Origin: Odontocerum albicorne
Taxonomy: Eukaryota > Arthropoda > Insecta > Trichoptera > Odontoceridae
Length of the DNA stretch: 64,000 bases
Direction of reading: 5' to 3'
Assembly: GCA_949825065.1 (NCBI GenBank)
Contig: OX463849.1
Span: 33,344,043 to 33,408,042 of the forward strand
Shown here: positions 20,275-30,915 of the stretch, piece by piece
Layout: each line of letters opens with the position of its first letter
How positions within the stretch are numbered: position 1 is the first letter of the stretch
Program-made: the position numbers and the translations under genes
Notes under the pieces: generated by a model
Seen by the model: only the letters and a program-made list of their open reading frames with translations
Database searches by the model: none
Told to the model about the DNA's origin: nothing

Positions 20275-20890
20275 TTATTGAAATATTTTTGTTTTCTGCT
20301 TAATTCTGACAAATTGCTCCAAAATCTTTAAATAACGCTCACTTTTTACTCTTTTGGTTGCACCATTTCATTAAAAAACATATGGGCGAATAATACACCA
20401 CACCATACAGTAACAATGAGTCGCTATGGGTATAATTTTTGTTGCTATAGGTATGTTTTGGAATTTCGGGGATACATGGCCCAAATACCGCAGTTTTACT
20501 TGTTAACATTGTCGTAAAATGGATCTCATCCGACGGCAAAAACAAGCAATCAATCAAATTTGAATCTTTCTCCGAAAATTAGGACGATTTTTGGCAAAAT
20601 TCTAGACGAATTGGCAAGTCTCCTGTATTTAGATTGTGTATCAGTTGGATTTCGAAAGGGAATAAATTCGAATATTTATGCAATAAACGGAACTCAATGT
20701 CAACATCCAACGCCCATTGCCTAGTTGATATCCTCTGATCATTTTGAATGGTGGCGACCACTATGGTGATGTTCTTCATTGCCCGAGCTGTTTCGTTTGT
20801 GGAATTTTTGTTGTTAACATTTCTTGTCTCGTTAAACTGCTCCACAATTCGCATTATGGTCCATCTACTCGAAATATTCTAACTTGAATT
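20275..20890 (-). pseudogene. Transposase pseudogene, IS630/Tc1/mariner-like (DDE) type
   Basis: Three frame-shifted pieces read in order. 20579-20854 has a helix-turn-helix region (RIVEQFNETRNVNNKNSTNE, STRQWALDVD, then HKYSNLFPFEIQLIHNLNTG). 20339-20557 has DCLFLPSDEIHF, where the D of 'SDE.HF' is the second catalytic Asp region, and AVFGPCIPEIPKH, LLLYGVVYYS. 20275-20345 has SERYLKILEQF. This order, 'HL.PYKiQl.q.L...D...R..FC ... SDEaHF....vN.qN...W ... ERYL.mL..F', matches a widespread insect transposase. Frameshifts near 20570 and 20340 make it inactive. Confidence 0.75.
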
Positions 20891-20988
20891 CAAAACACGG
20901 TTCAACCACCTTAATTTGTCAAGCTACAAAATTTTCCACTTTCATTAAAAAAATTATGTATTATAATTGAAACAAATACCACACCCTG
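20275..20988 (-). mobile_element. Dead DDE-transposase element with CAGGGTGT end
   Basis: The minus strand starts at a TA-flanked terminus reading CAGGGTGTGGTATTTG (20988 downward) and encodes a broken transposase (20275-20890). The opposite terminus is not visible, so the copy is truncated. The first eight bases equal those of the 1134 bp palindrome at 30916-32049. Confidence 0.65.
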
Positions 20989-21059
20989 TATTTTTAGCAT
21001 ATGTTATCAATATGCGTATTAAACTCATACTGCGTCCTCATGTGGGTTTTTAAATTAAT

Positions 21060-21400
21060 TTTAGAAAATTACTGAAAAGAACCGAATTAATGATATGTAT
21101 GACAGAACACGGAATTAAGTAATCAGGGGTTGGAACATAACGCTGATGTATTATGTAAAATGCATAAGAGCACTTTGAGGTAGTTTGGGCACGTAGAACA
21201 AATGAATGAAGAAAACCATTACGAATGTGAAGGCGTGTTCGAAGACGAACAAGAAAAGTATGGTTTAATTAAGTAAATGATATTTTGAAATCAGAAAAAT
21301 TAAGAAATAACAGACGTCGTTGGAGTATGAATGTGGAATTGGCGAAATATGTGTGCCTAGATAGGAAAGTCTGGCGTTCTGTTCCCTCTATATTTTTGTA
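21060..21400 (+). pseudogene. LINE family A 3' fragment
   Basis: Carries 'KITEKNRIN', GTAGTTTGGGCACGTAGAAC ('FGHVE'), a KVWFN-type region, 'RRRWSMNVELAKYVCLDRKVWRSVPS' when frames are joined, ending near 21395. It is internally deleted. Confidence 0.75.
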
Positions 21401-21824
21401 AATTAAATGTAAATATTCCGATTAATTTTAATATTTCTAACAAATTGCGAGTTACTTAGTGATCTGTGACCTCGTACAAAATAAAATATGATGCAATATC
21501 GCGTCGTTTCAGTGATCAACCAACCTGGAAACAGGAAGTTATTACTGAAATTTGGCGAATTAACGCTTACGGTAGGAGTGAGATTCAATATTCAGATAAA
21601 ATAAGAGTAAAGCTCATTCAGTCGCATTTTATCCCCCAGCACGATGATTAATTAATTTAAATTATTTATTAATTTGCAATAAACTCGAATTTACAAAATA
21701 TGGCAATAATAATTTAATAGGCTCAAATTGTTTTTTTCCTAATATTTATAATCTGTTAATATAATAATAGTGAGTTCGAATTCCAAGTTAGAGCCACATT
21801 GAGGAGGAAGAATTATATTATTCT

Positions 21825-22225
21825 TCATTCATTCTTTCTAAATGTCCAAACCATCTCAAAGTGGTATTCGTTTTACTCAACACATCAACCTCAACTTCAA
21901 ATCTATCCTTAATCACTTCGTTTCATATTTTCTCATACGTTCATTCGGCTCTTTGCAGTATTTTTCCACGTCATTGTTTCACTTTCATACATCAACATTA
22001 GTACTATAATACTGTTGTGGACAACCATCGTAGCAGATTTTGATATTTTCAATTCGAGTATAAGTTCAAGTGCCCCATTGGCTTTGTTTCCTATCGCTAT
22101 ATGCCATTCGATGTCCCTTTTAACTCTTTCATTATCTGAGAAAATATTACCCCAATATTTTTCAATTTTACTACCCAAATATTTTCCAATTTTTCATTTT
22201 CATTTGTTAGGAGTTATTTCGAAAT
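21825..22225 (-). pseudogene. LINE family A internal RT region
   Basis: The minus-strand frame 22178-21933 reads YWGNIFSDNERVKRDIEWHI, AIGNKANGALELILELKISK, then MLMYESETMTWKNTAKSRMN. It aligns with the family A landmarks 'YLGS.FS.DGRV.RDIE.RI..GNK.NGAL' and 'Y.SETW...K...R.N'. Downstream, 21915-21835 holds a degraded 'RWFGHLERM' stretch (CAAACCATCTCAAAGTG on +). It is the best-preserved RT-region piece of this family in the window. Confidence 0.85.
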
Positions 22226-22229
22226 TTGA

Positions 22230-22780
22230 GGATTAAATTCAACATAATAATGTGACACTAAATCAGTAATCAATATATAAAAAAAAAGAAATCATAAAAC
22301 TTTGAAAAACACCACAACTTAAGCACAAAATAAAAACAGAATAAGCAGGTAAAAAAAAACAAATGTCACGTGTATATGAAAAAAAAACAATATTTACATA
22401 TAAAAGAATATATAAAAGAAACAAGAGAATAAAACTGAGAATAACTCATGAACCAATAAACAAAAAAAATATAAACGAGGAGCAAGGCACTCCTAAAACA
22501 ACAAGCCTTATTGTTTTTGCAATGTATGATAAAGGTCTAATGCGAAACTAATCTGGCACACACACATAGGAAATTGATTTGAGGGTGAGTTTTTAACAAG
22601 CAAGCTAACGACGATACTGTTACTGACAGAAATATAGAAATATTATGAAAAAAATACAGAGAAAGATTCGAGATTTTGAGAGTGTAAAACACACTCACTC
22701 TTAATTGATTCCTTCTAACAACCCCTAAATATGTTAAAATGCCTATACGTACGTAGTAAGGTTCAAAAGTTTTCAGTTCA
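22230..22780. other. A-rich stretch, nothing recognised
   Basis: Lysine-rich and other ORFs here are composition artefacts. No repeat partner was found. Confidence 0.45.
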
Positions 22781-22783
22781 AGG

Positions 22784-22876
22784 GAATAAAAAGGTGATAG
22801 AACGAAACAAGACTTCAAGTTTCTCGAAAATAGAGAAACTGGAAGCCTTGTTTCATTCTATCATCTTTTATTATTC
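22784..22876. repeat. Long hairpin, about 42 bp arms with 9-nt loop
   Basis: GGTGATAGAACGAAACAAGA...CAAGTTTCT pairs with AGAAACTGGAAGC...TTTCATTCTATCATC across the loop CGAAAATAG. About 85 percent of arm positions pair. It could be a tiny MITE or the source of a small-RNA precursor. No flanking duplication is obvious. Confidence 0.75.
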
Positions 22877-23432
22877 GTGCACTATATAATTTTTTTTAAA
22901 TTTCAGAATATAACGAAATAACACGCTTTCTATCAGCTTTAGTTGACGTACTTCTAAGAGTAGATTAATAAAAATTTAAATGTCATATCGCCTGACCAAG
23001 CGATGGGGGTAGTATTTGTCCAGATACGCTCTAACATGTTCTGGCTAGAAACTTTTGGGCCTTAATGATATGTTAAAATGTCCATACGAGTATGAAGAAA
23101 AACTAGCTATTGGGAATCAAACAAGAAAGTTTTGGAGGGTTGGAAATCAACCATAGTGGTCATCGTGTTGTATAGAAAAGATTATATAAGAAGATCGTCA
23201 TTATCTATAATATTTTACAACCATTTATTATATGTGTATTGCTATATTTCTTAGTAACCAGATTATCTGCATTGATAATCGTGATCAAAATATATCAAAT
23301 CAAACTTTCTTCTGATAGTCGACATTCCTGAAGACAGACATGAATACTTTGAACTCATAGCAAAACAGCGATGATATCACAAAAAAGCAAAGTGAAATGG
23401 TCGACCAGCCGTTATGTGGCATAACGCAACAA

Positions 23433-23440
23433 TATATAAA
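23433..23440 (+). promoter_or_regulatory. Candidate TATA box
   Basis: TATATAAA sits 34 bp upstream of a TCAG initiator-like site (23465-23468), in a locally GC-richer island that starts at about 23400. Spacing is right for an arthropod core promoter. Confidence 0.45.
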
Positions 23441-23466
23441 TCCCTGCTGGAACCTGTTATCTCCTC

Positions 23467-23514
23467 AGAGCAGGTCTTCTCCTCGACTTTGGCAGCCGAG
23501 AGCGACGATGATGG
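23467..23514 (+). CDS. Candidate first exon (5'UTR plus ATGATGG) ending at a strong splice donor
   Basis: From the predicted start at about 23467, a GC-balanced leader runs to ATG ATG (23508-23513) and then G|GTAAGC, a near-consensus donor at 23515. A first exon coding only two or three residues, with the rest of the signal peptide after the first intron, is common in arthropod cuticle-protein genes, but nothing here proves that identity. No second exon is recognised in this window; the sequence to about 23750 would be intron. It could also be a chance combination. Confidence 0.4.
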
Positions 23515-23892
23515 GTAAGCGGCGATGACAAACCGTCGTGTGGGTTGCTAGAAAGTGAATTGGCGGGGAAGCCGCTCCATAGCCGTGAGAATCTGTGGTA
23601 AAAGTTGCCGTGGATTAGAGCTTATTAGCATATTATCTTGTATATATCGTCGAGACTTGCTGGGCACTTTGCTTTGGATACAACAGAATCGACTCTAGGT
23701 GTGGCCATTGTGTGTAGGTTGAGTGGGATAAGTTGTTTTTTTGCGATGGTTTTCGAGAGACAATTCATCATCGAAAAAAAAAAACGACTATATTGTGATG
23801 TTTGGCCGAGCGATTAATGCACTCAACATCTGCGTGGATTGTTGCCAGTTTGAGGCTAGCGCCGAGCTATACCTGTTAATAATAATAAAATA

Positions 23893-23965
23893 ACAATTTA
23901 CAACTCCAACTTGCGAATCAAACCCACAAATTTACAACTCCAACTTGCGAATCAAACCCACTAAT
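23893..23965. repeat. Direct repeat, 33 bp x 2
   Basis: AATTTACAACTCCAACTTGC and GAATCAAACCCAC occur twice in direct succession. Confidence 0.9.
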
Positions 23966-23984
23966 TTAAGGCATTAAAAATAAG

Positions 23985-24078
23985 AGTGGAAAAGTGGCGG
24001 TTACGGCCATTAAATTAGGTAATTTTCTCCATCTATATATGTTTAGAAAAACTTCATCGAGCAACCCATACATTTTTT
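23985..24078 (+). repeat. Dispersed repeat family Y, copy 1
   Basis: GGCCATTAAATTAGGTAATT, then CATCTATATATGTTTAG and AAAACTT. Related copies are at 35765-35950 and 46195-46345. Class unknown. Confidence 0.55.
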
Positions 24079-24218
24079 TTCCACCTAGACTTTGTATTAT
24101 GTTAGCAATCAATAAGCTTTAAATGAGCATTCATAAGTCAAACTGTAAATAGTGTCAAAAACTCTGCACCATGTCCAAATATAGTAATCAACAGTAAACC
24201 AATGTAACGTGGATATAA

Positions 24219-24328
24219 AAAAAACTGATTATACGAGTATTTATGGAAAACTGATTATACGAGTATTTATGGAAAACTGATTATACGAGTATTTATGGAA
24301 AACTGATTATACGAGTATTTATGGAAAA
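24219..24328. repeat. Tandem repeat, 26 bp x 4
   Basis: ACTGATTATACGAGTATTTA + TGGAAA, four almost identical units. Each carries the ACGAGTA word that is over-represented through the window. Confidence 0.95.
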
Positions 24329-25790
24329 AGTTTTGAATTAAGATGGAAAGAAGCTCATTCATAAAAAATCATTCTCTTTTTACAAACCTGAGTCTGGTCA
24401 AGTTGATACGTAAGATTTGGTCTTGCATCTTCTCAACCCCTCTCCATGGTGTGGAGATATAGATATTCAACCATTAAGCATCACGTAAGGCAGAAATTTT
24501 TGAGACACAGACAAATGACAAAGCAAAACTACCTAAGACCTAATTTCAAAACTCGACAAAGGCAACAATACAAAAAGTGCGACAGCGTGAATTGGCGGCT
24601 CAGCTAATATTTAAATGTGACATCTTCGATAAACAATGTGATTCAGGAATTGGGCTGTTCTTCCTTAAGAAGCCTCGTGTCAGACGGAAAGCAGTTCAAT
24701 AATCCAGTCGGAATGGCGAGAAGTCCCTCGATTTCGAAGCTCGACAGAAGCAACTATACAGAAAAATCATTAAGATTCCTCGGTGTAACAAATATATTTT
24801 CAAATATGGACAATGACCGAGAATCATTTAAATCTGTGAAAATTTGCAAGTGGCTGATTTTTTACTGTTTGGGAGTTCCAGAAGCTGTGCGCACTGTTCC
24901 ATTTGATTTCTAGTCTTTTCTTGATTGCTTGTGATCGGTGAAATTGTATTTTTCGTTAATTTGACTTGATAATCTTTGTTTTTGGTTATTCGCCTGACGT
25001 GCCACTGCTGACATTTTTCGAGTGTTGTATATATTAAGCTCATGATTTGCAACCGTATATCAGAAATGTTATGATTACAGTTTTTATTTTCAGTGTTAAG
25101 TCGTGATTATCAAACAATCGCACGCAAACACCCAAAAACACCCGAGAAGTATAGATCATTCAGCCAGAAGTCATTTTGCAATAATGTGAGTAACACTCTC
25201 TGTATTACACAACTTATGTAGTGGTATTAGTTTTAGAATGCCACGCGATTGGTTCGCGCAGAGCGCACGTTTGTATTGTTGTTAAAATGCTCGGTGATTA
25301 GAAAAACACTACCATGTCGAAATTAGGAGTGCGATTTTTGTCTAATGGAATGTATAATTCAATTTTTTACGAAAGCTTAGAATGTACTTTGTTATAACTT
25401 AAAGTTTCCTAGAATTTAGTATCACTCCATCCACTATTATTTTAAAACTTTATTATTTGGCATTGTAATTATGATACATTGATATGTTAAATAATCTTAC
25501 ATTCATTTTAGTTTTATGTGCAATCTAATTAAAGTTGACGAACATTTTTACTTTATAATACTTGTACTTATAATTATTTTTAATCTTGAAAAATTTCACT
25601 ATTGTTATTTAATGTTTCATAGAATCTGCCATGCCTAAACAATTAATATATGAAATAAACTTACTTTCATTTTATTATTATGATTATTACAATTTAAGTT
25701 GGCAGCATTTTTAATTTACAAAACGTGTGTGTTCATTTCAATGTTTGAATATAAAATATTATTTTTATATTTTTTTGCTTTTTCACTTAC
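24329..25790. other. Stretch with one unrecognised ORF, otherwise nothing
   Basis: The 98-codon plus-strand frame 24617-24913 (ELGCSSLRSLVSDGKQFNNP..., then SISKLDRSNYTEKSLRFLG) has no motif I know. Part of it resembles 24510-24570 (AACTCGACAAAGGCAACAAT against AGCTCGACAGAAGCAACTAT), which points to an internal duplication in a repeat rather than a gene. The remainder to 25790 is AT-rich with nothing visible. Confidence 0.35.
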
Positions 25791-25794
25791 ACAG

Positions 25795-26045
25795 AAAAAT
25801 GTCTGAAAATGAATGTAGGGAAATCGAAGGTTTTGGTTAAAGAAAGAGCTATGTTAAAATGTAATAACTGAGAGAAACCGAAACAGGTGGAAGAATTCTG
25901 TTTTCTGGGTAGTATTTAAGATTTAACGGAAGATTTAAAAGCGACACTGCATGACGTGATGTTGCGTAATTGTTTAGAAAACTATGGAGATGTGTTTTCT
26001 CTGCCTACTCTGTTAGAAATAGTAATGATAAGTTAGTCAAAATAT
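25795..26045 (+). pseudogene. LINE family A, internally deleted
   Basis: Reads MNVGKSKVLVKERAML near 25810, then 'EEFCFLGSI' (25890-25915), the usual 'CLKMNVgKtKVmV ... veeF.YLGs.fs' stretch of the RT thumb-proximal region. It then jumps to CTCTGCCTACTC near the 3' end. The junction part is also present at 28870-29015, so the deletion derivative itself was copied. Confidence 0.7.
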
Positions 26046-26379
26046 TTTTCTATTTGCTAAAAGGTTAATGCTTAATCTCATCCCTAATTGTTATTTTGTT
26101 ACCCTTAATCTAACGTCGGCCCTGAATTGATTTACAATGGTCATGTTTTTGGTATCAGCACATAAACAAAACTATTTCACACATTGGAGGCCGTTAATCG
26201 AAACAAACAGCTTAACAGGTTACTAAATTCTTCAAGCTTTCCTCTTGTTAAACTAAATATGGTAGTTTGGGACATCGTAATGTATTACCGTATACATTTT
26301 AGATTGATTCGAGTTGAAAGAGAATTTCTGTAATCAGATTGGTAATTAATTAAGAATATTAGAGTATATTATTGTATTG

Positions 26380-26600
26380 CATTGCATTACACATATTTTG
26401 GATAAAGTACAGTAACTTGGCTGGCTTATTATAATGTTACGATCTCTTTCAACAAAACAGAAATATGTTAAAGAGACCATAAGTTACAATCCGACTGGAA
26501 TCCTTTTTAGAATGATAAGGTTACAACATGAATCGAATCCGTAAACCCGAGGCTAGAAGATATACATTTAGCCAACTATACCACGAAGGTAGTCTTTATT
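26380..26600 (-). repeat. SINE S1, diverged
   Basis: The minus strand shows TGGTATAGTTGGCTAAATG (box A), CGGGTTTACGGATTCGATTC (box B region), CCAGTCGGATTG and the tail. Near full length. Confidence 0.7.
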
Positions 26601-27220
26601 TGGAATCAAAACAACAAGTCAAATGATTGATAATGAAATGCATTGTCATTTGCATTGGGAAACATACATTATCGTTAATACTGAGAAGAAATATTATCAT
26701 TAAAAATAGGAAATTCGTGATAATTTCATTGTTATTTAAAATGAGAATGTTCTATGGATATTAAACCATATCCTGTTTATTATTTATATTGAAAAAGCAG
26801 CATTTAACATTGGCGTTTATTATCAAAAGCTTTGCCCGTTATATAACGACCTGTTGAATCTAGTTTTTACTTTGTAGAATTGATATTGCGATTTTTTTTT
26901 ACCTTTTGTTAAATAATTGTAATAACCAAATACCAGAATGCCCAGGTCGTCTATTGATGTGAATGTCTTCAAAAGTCTTAGTCAACTGGGATTTAAAAAA
27001 AGTTCCTATCCATAAAACGCAAAATGATTTACTAAACGGACAACGATTTCATTTAAACGTATTGTATCTTAAACGAAAAAAGTGATCTGTGCCAACCCTT
27101 TTTCTTTTGCACACCGTTTAGTTTGTGTTGTTTTAATACATTTTTGTATTATATATTTTAATACACAGAAGTATAATTGTTTTTTTTAAGCTTTCGACTG
27201 TGGAATAAAAGTAGATGGGA
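26601..27220. other. AT-rich stretch, nothing recognised
   Basis: No ORF, repeat partner or RNA gene was detected. Confidence 0.45.
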
Positions 27221-27224
27221 CAGA

Positions 27225-27460
27225 ATATGGGTAACTACTAAAGACTCGATATCACCAGCTTGAATATAAAAATATCTAAGGTTCATCAATGTATCCATCC
27301 TCCAGGATCTACGAGCTAAATGAAAGCTGTCAACATCATGCAAGAAGAGAATACTATCATACTTCTTCGGAGATGTCGCTAGAAGAGATGAAGACAGTTT
27401 GGTACGGGCCGACAATGTGGAGGAGCTGCGAGCAAGAGGAGGGGAAAGTAAATTAGATAC
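27225..27460 (+). pseudogene. LINE family B C-terminal fragment
   Basis: Across frames: 'SSMYPSSRIYELNESCQHHARRE' near 27290-27345, then SYFFGDVARRDEDSLVRADN and 'EELRARGGES' from about 27357. These match 'N.SIL.EL.I...L...C...IL.FFGHVARRDEDSLERLvv.G.VEG.RarG.SP'. The 123-codon ORF on the opposite strand (27158-27529) is antisense to this and is not a gene. Confidence 0.7.
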
Positions 27461-27624
27461 TTGCAAAAAATATAAGCCGGCTGGTAATTGAAAGTGGGTA
27501 TTTAAAGAATATATTATAAGATCCTGCATTTCCTCGTTGAGGGAACTTTCCTACTTGCTGGAATTAAAAACGTTGATCTTTGTCAAACGTCCCTTTGTGT
27601 AAGAATGTCCAATACTACACTTAT

Positions 27625-27735
27625 ATATTTAAAAAATGTCATTTTATTTAACACTTCACTGTAAAAGAATCTGGCGAGCTTATTGCCAGATGGCAACTTC
27701 TTCCAACCAACCAAATAAAAGGAAATAAAGTTACA
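27625..27735 (-). repeat. LINE family C 3' tail
   Basis: The minus strand reads GTGACCATGTAACTTTATTT, GGTTGGTTGGAAGAAGTTGC, GGCAATAAGCTCGCCAG and GTGAAGTGTTAAATAAAATG: LINE C 3'UTR with no coding part left. Confidence 0.7.
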
Positions 27736-27983
27736 TGGTCACAATTTTTTTTTAAATATTCCCCCTTACACAATTCGTGAACAATATACTCGTATAATAT
27801 AAAGAAGGGGTGGTGAAGAGGAAAGAAAAATCGTTAAACTATTGCTTCAACAATCGTATTAGTAATTTACTATATGTGTTTATACAGTTTTATCCTTTTA
27901 TTTTACCAAATTATTTATTGATTTTTTTTCTTGATTATGATTTTAATTTAAACTACGTGAGGATCCGAAGAGGAAAGTATGTG

Positions 27984-28085
27984 TATATAAGTGAATGTGC
28001 TGTTGAAGTTAATCGTGATATATTTTTCCTGCGCGTCACATGGCCCTGGATCTTCTTAGACTTGGCCTGTTGTGTGCAGTAGTAC
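27984..28085 (+). CDS. Candidate first exon with signal-peptide-like start
   Basis: TATATAAG at 27984-27991, then ATG at 28040 in a good context (TCACATGG). The frame reads MALDLLRLGLLCAVV and meets a donor-like AC|GTAAAG at 28086. A charged residue followed by a Leu-rich core fits a secretory signal. This is inference from local signals only. The long AT-rich plus-strand ORF that covers it (27810-28082) is in another frame and is not supported. Confidence 0.25.
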
Positions 28086-28091
28086 GTAAAG

Positions 28092-28690
28092 ACTTATTTT
28101 TGACAGTATATTAATTGTATTAATTATGTTTTTTTATATTATTATAGATTGTGGGATCTTGTATTTCTGTATTCACTCAAACTCTGATTACGTTACATGT
28201 AAATTGTTGACGAACGAAATTGACCTTAAATGAATAAATAAAATATAACCGGTTCAATTTATATATAAGAAACCTCTGTGACCACGATTTTGTCACAGTT
28301 ATTTTTTCCCACATAAATCTTTGAAACTACAACATGTGTTTCTAGTATCCAACAATTTTTCCTTCCTAATTGGCGACAGGATGTTACGTTGGAAATATCG
28401 TCCTGTTCTAAGATGTTATCGCCTACTACGACAATCTTGTAACATGTATTGATGACAGGATACATGCATGCACTGATTCATGGTGTGTTAAGCATGTCAT
28501 CCTCGATAGGATAAAAAAAGTTCGATTTATCGACAGTGTATACATACGGCTTCCATAGTTATACAAATACTATTTTAAGTCATTTTTTTAAATATAAATG
28601 TCAATAAAGTTTGCACTATGGATTTCCGGGTTACATTTCTAGTGAAAACTGGACTGTTTTTACCACACATTTGTACCCATTTTTGTTCAT
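28092..28690. other. Unannotated stretch
   Basis: A 68-codon minus-strand ORF (28465-28259) carries short self-similar phrases (CYKIVVVGDN, CDKIVVTE), suggesting an old internal duplication. No known domain. Confidence 0.4.
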
Positions 28691-28692
28691 AA

Positions 28693-28800
28693 CATTTTCA
28701 TTGCATATACTACAACCTGGCGGGCTTATTGCCATGTGGCAATGTCTTTTAAAGTACCAGCTAGATATTCAAAAGGCCTAGTTAAAGATAAATAGGGTTG
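28693..28800 (-). repeat. SINE S1 3' part
   Basis: The minus strand gives GCCACATGGCAATAAGCCCGCCAGG then TTGTAGTATATGC. The tRNA head is absent. Confidence 0.65.
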
Positions 28801-28869
28801 GAGAATCCACTTCACCAATATGTTAAAATTGAATTAAAATTAAACTTTATTCCGATATATTAATCAACA

Positions 28870-29015
28870 TATTATTTATTGTGTTCTGGGTAGTATTTAA
28901 TATTTAATGGGTGAGTTAAAATTGACACAACATGACGAGATCCATTCTCTCTGCATACTCCATGTGAAACAGTAATGATATGCTAATCAAAATATTTTTT
29001 TATTTTCCTACATTT
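28870..29015 (+). pseudogene. LINE family A deletion derivative (partner of 25905-26045)
   Basis: Shares TTCTGGGTAGTATTTAA..TTTAA, TCTCTGCATACTC and AACAGTAATGAT..G with 25905-26045 through the same deletion junction. Confidence 0.6.
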
Positions 29016-29217
29016 TTCACTTTTGTTGTTATTTTCTTTGAAGTGTTGCAATTTTGTGTTATGAACCCGAACTCAGTGTCTCGTCTTTCAACTTTTTCAA
29101 ACTATTAATTGATAAACAAATTTCTTAATGAACGTTTATCTATAAAATGAAATATTTATGACAATATCAGTCACGCAACAACTTTCTAAATCTTTGCAAT
29201 AATGTTGACTTTTACAA

Positions 29218-29451
29218 ATGCAGCATCTGCACATTGCGGTTCTTATGGTATATACACAGCGACTACTTCCTCTTCTTAAAGTGGAATTCCATGTTCTTGT
29301 CCGAAGTGACGCGACAATCCAACAAGAAGGTTTTCCCAGACGGGACAGGACGTGCCCAGGCCCCGAGGGTCTCTGTTCTGTGGTCAGGCTACGTACAGCT
29401 GACTCCGATAATAGTCCGACTGAAAAAAAAAAGAAAATGAAAAAACGGTAG
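29218..29451 (+). other. GC-richer island ending in an A-tract, overlapping ORFs
   Basis: Two overlapping frames are open through a GC-rich core (29300-29415). One reads FPDGTGRAQAPRVSVLWSGY, and the other DATIQQEGFPRRDRTCPGPE. The island ends at an A-rich run (29422 onward), the look of a retrocopied 3' end. I recognise neither protein. It may be a processed fragment, an unknown SINE, or a host exon. Confidence 0.3.
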
Positions 29452-29664
29452 CACTTACCTTAGTTCAAAGCCATTCGTGCAGAAAAATGAGATATTACCT
29501 TACTCCGCGTCCGGATCAGACTTGAAAATAAGAGATGTGAAAGATAGACGAATCAATGCAAGAACGCTCATTGTAATTGTTTACACCCATCACTATCAAG
29601 ATAGGAAGAAAGAAATGTGTGTTCCCTTGTACAAAGTTTAGTGAGAACATTCTCAAATGCTGTT

Positions 29665-30000
29665 GATGACCTCTGTTACCTAATTGGTCAGACGTTGGTC
29701 TTCTATCCGAAGGTTTTAGATTCGATTCGCGATGGAACCCAAAAAAAAAATGGGACCAGTCTGGTTGAAGAATTCGTCTAGCGAAATACTCTTACACGTG
29801 TGCGCGTGTTCTTACTTGCACAGGTATGTTAATATTTTCAACACGTGCGATGGCGAACCATGAGTTACTTGTTTATTTTAGTGGTTCGAAGTCTGAAGAC
29901 TCGATTGCTGGGGTCGAATTCATTATTAACTCCCGACCACGCTCTTCAAGATGTTTGTATAATCAATTTGAATAGTTGAGGGGTACCATACGAATGAATT
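29665..30000 (+). repeat. SINE S3, near full length
   Basis: Head ATGACCTCTGTTACCTAATT with GGTCAGACG, box B TTAGATTCGATTCGCG, GACCAGTCTGGTTGAAGAAT, GTGGTTCGAAGTCTGAAGAC, then CGACCACGCTCTTCAAGATG and GAGGGGTACCATAC. It has the same layout as the TSD-flanked copy at 50184-50488. Confidence 0.8.
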
Positions 30001-30069
30001 AATGTTTTTACATGCCAATAATTCAATCTTTTTATCATATTTTATCTTATATAATATACTCGTATTACT

Positions 30070-30345
30070 AAAAGGAGCAAAATAAATGTGTGCACTGCGA
30101 AGAATATATGGGGGGACAATTCATGACAGAATATAAAATGAAGTGATTAGGGATGAATGTGAACTTAATGATAATATGTTAAACAAGATAATAAAGGTAA
30201 TCTGAGATGGTTTAAGCATGTAGAACAACATATACGATTCAAATGTAAGTGGAAGGCGTAGCAGAGGAAGACATGGTTAGATCTAGTGAATCAAAGTATT
30301 GTTGGATCAAGAAAATAATATTTTGAAAGAAGGAATAAACCATTT
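30070..30345 (+). pseudogene. LINE family A 3' fragment
   Basis: 'CALRRIYGGTIHDRI' near 30090, then 'RDECELN', a 'RWFKHVEQ' stretch near 30205, 'GRRSRGRHG', and 'NNILKEGI' at 30325. Stops and deletions throughout. Confidence 0.75.
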
Positions 30346-30915
30346 CAGAGGGTTTTGCAAATACCTTGACCATTTATTCAATTGTCGACTGAACGATCTC
30401 ATCTTTGTCTAATTAATTTATTGTCCCGAATCGATTCAATGGAATGTAGTATTTTAACAATAGTTTTGCCGTTGCAAAATGTTTTGCCATTGCCCTAATT
30501 TTCATTCTTGTAAATAGTAATGTGTTGTCTTGAACTACGATTCTCGTGTAAATATATATTCGAGCTAGTATATTAATATTCTTTTTGTCTTTATTGTTTA
30601 TATAGAATTCAATATTACTGTTGTAAAATAGTGCATGTGCCCTCTTCCCGTAATCATTTCCTCATTTGCAATTTCACATTAAAAAAAACTCACTCTTTTT
30701 ATCTTGCTAAATAAAAATTGGCGCAGATCAATCTGCAACGAGACTGCAAGAACTGTGGTATTCCCACGATTCTGTTACAAGTTTTAGTGGTTTTATTAAT
30801 TTTTGCAGAAAAATGTAGCAGATTGTTGCTCAATGATGGTACCAATTTGAAAATGTATAACGCCGTTTTAACACGTTAAGAACTTTTTTCCTTAAAAATA
30901 TATGTATAACATATA

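Noticed and set aside
24617..24913. 98-codon plus ORF as a host gene
   Set aside because: Part of it is duplicated just upstream (24510-24570) and no domain is recognised; more like an unclassified repeat.
27158..27529. 123-codon minus-strand ORF, the longest in the window
   Set aside because: It is antisense to a LINE B fragment (FFGDVARRDEDSL on the plus strand); no motif of its own.
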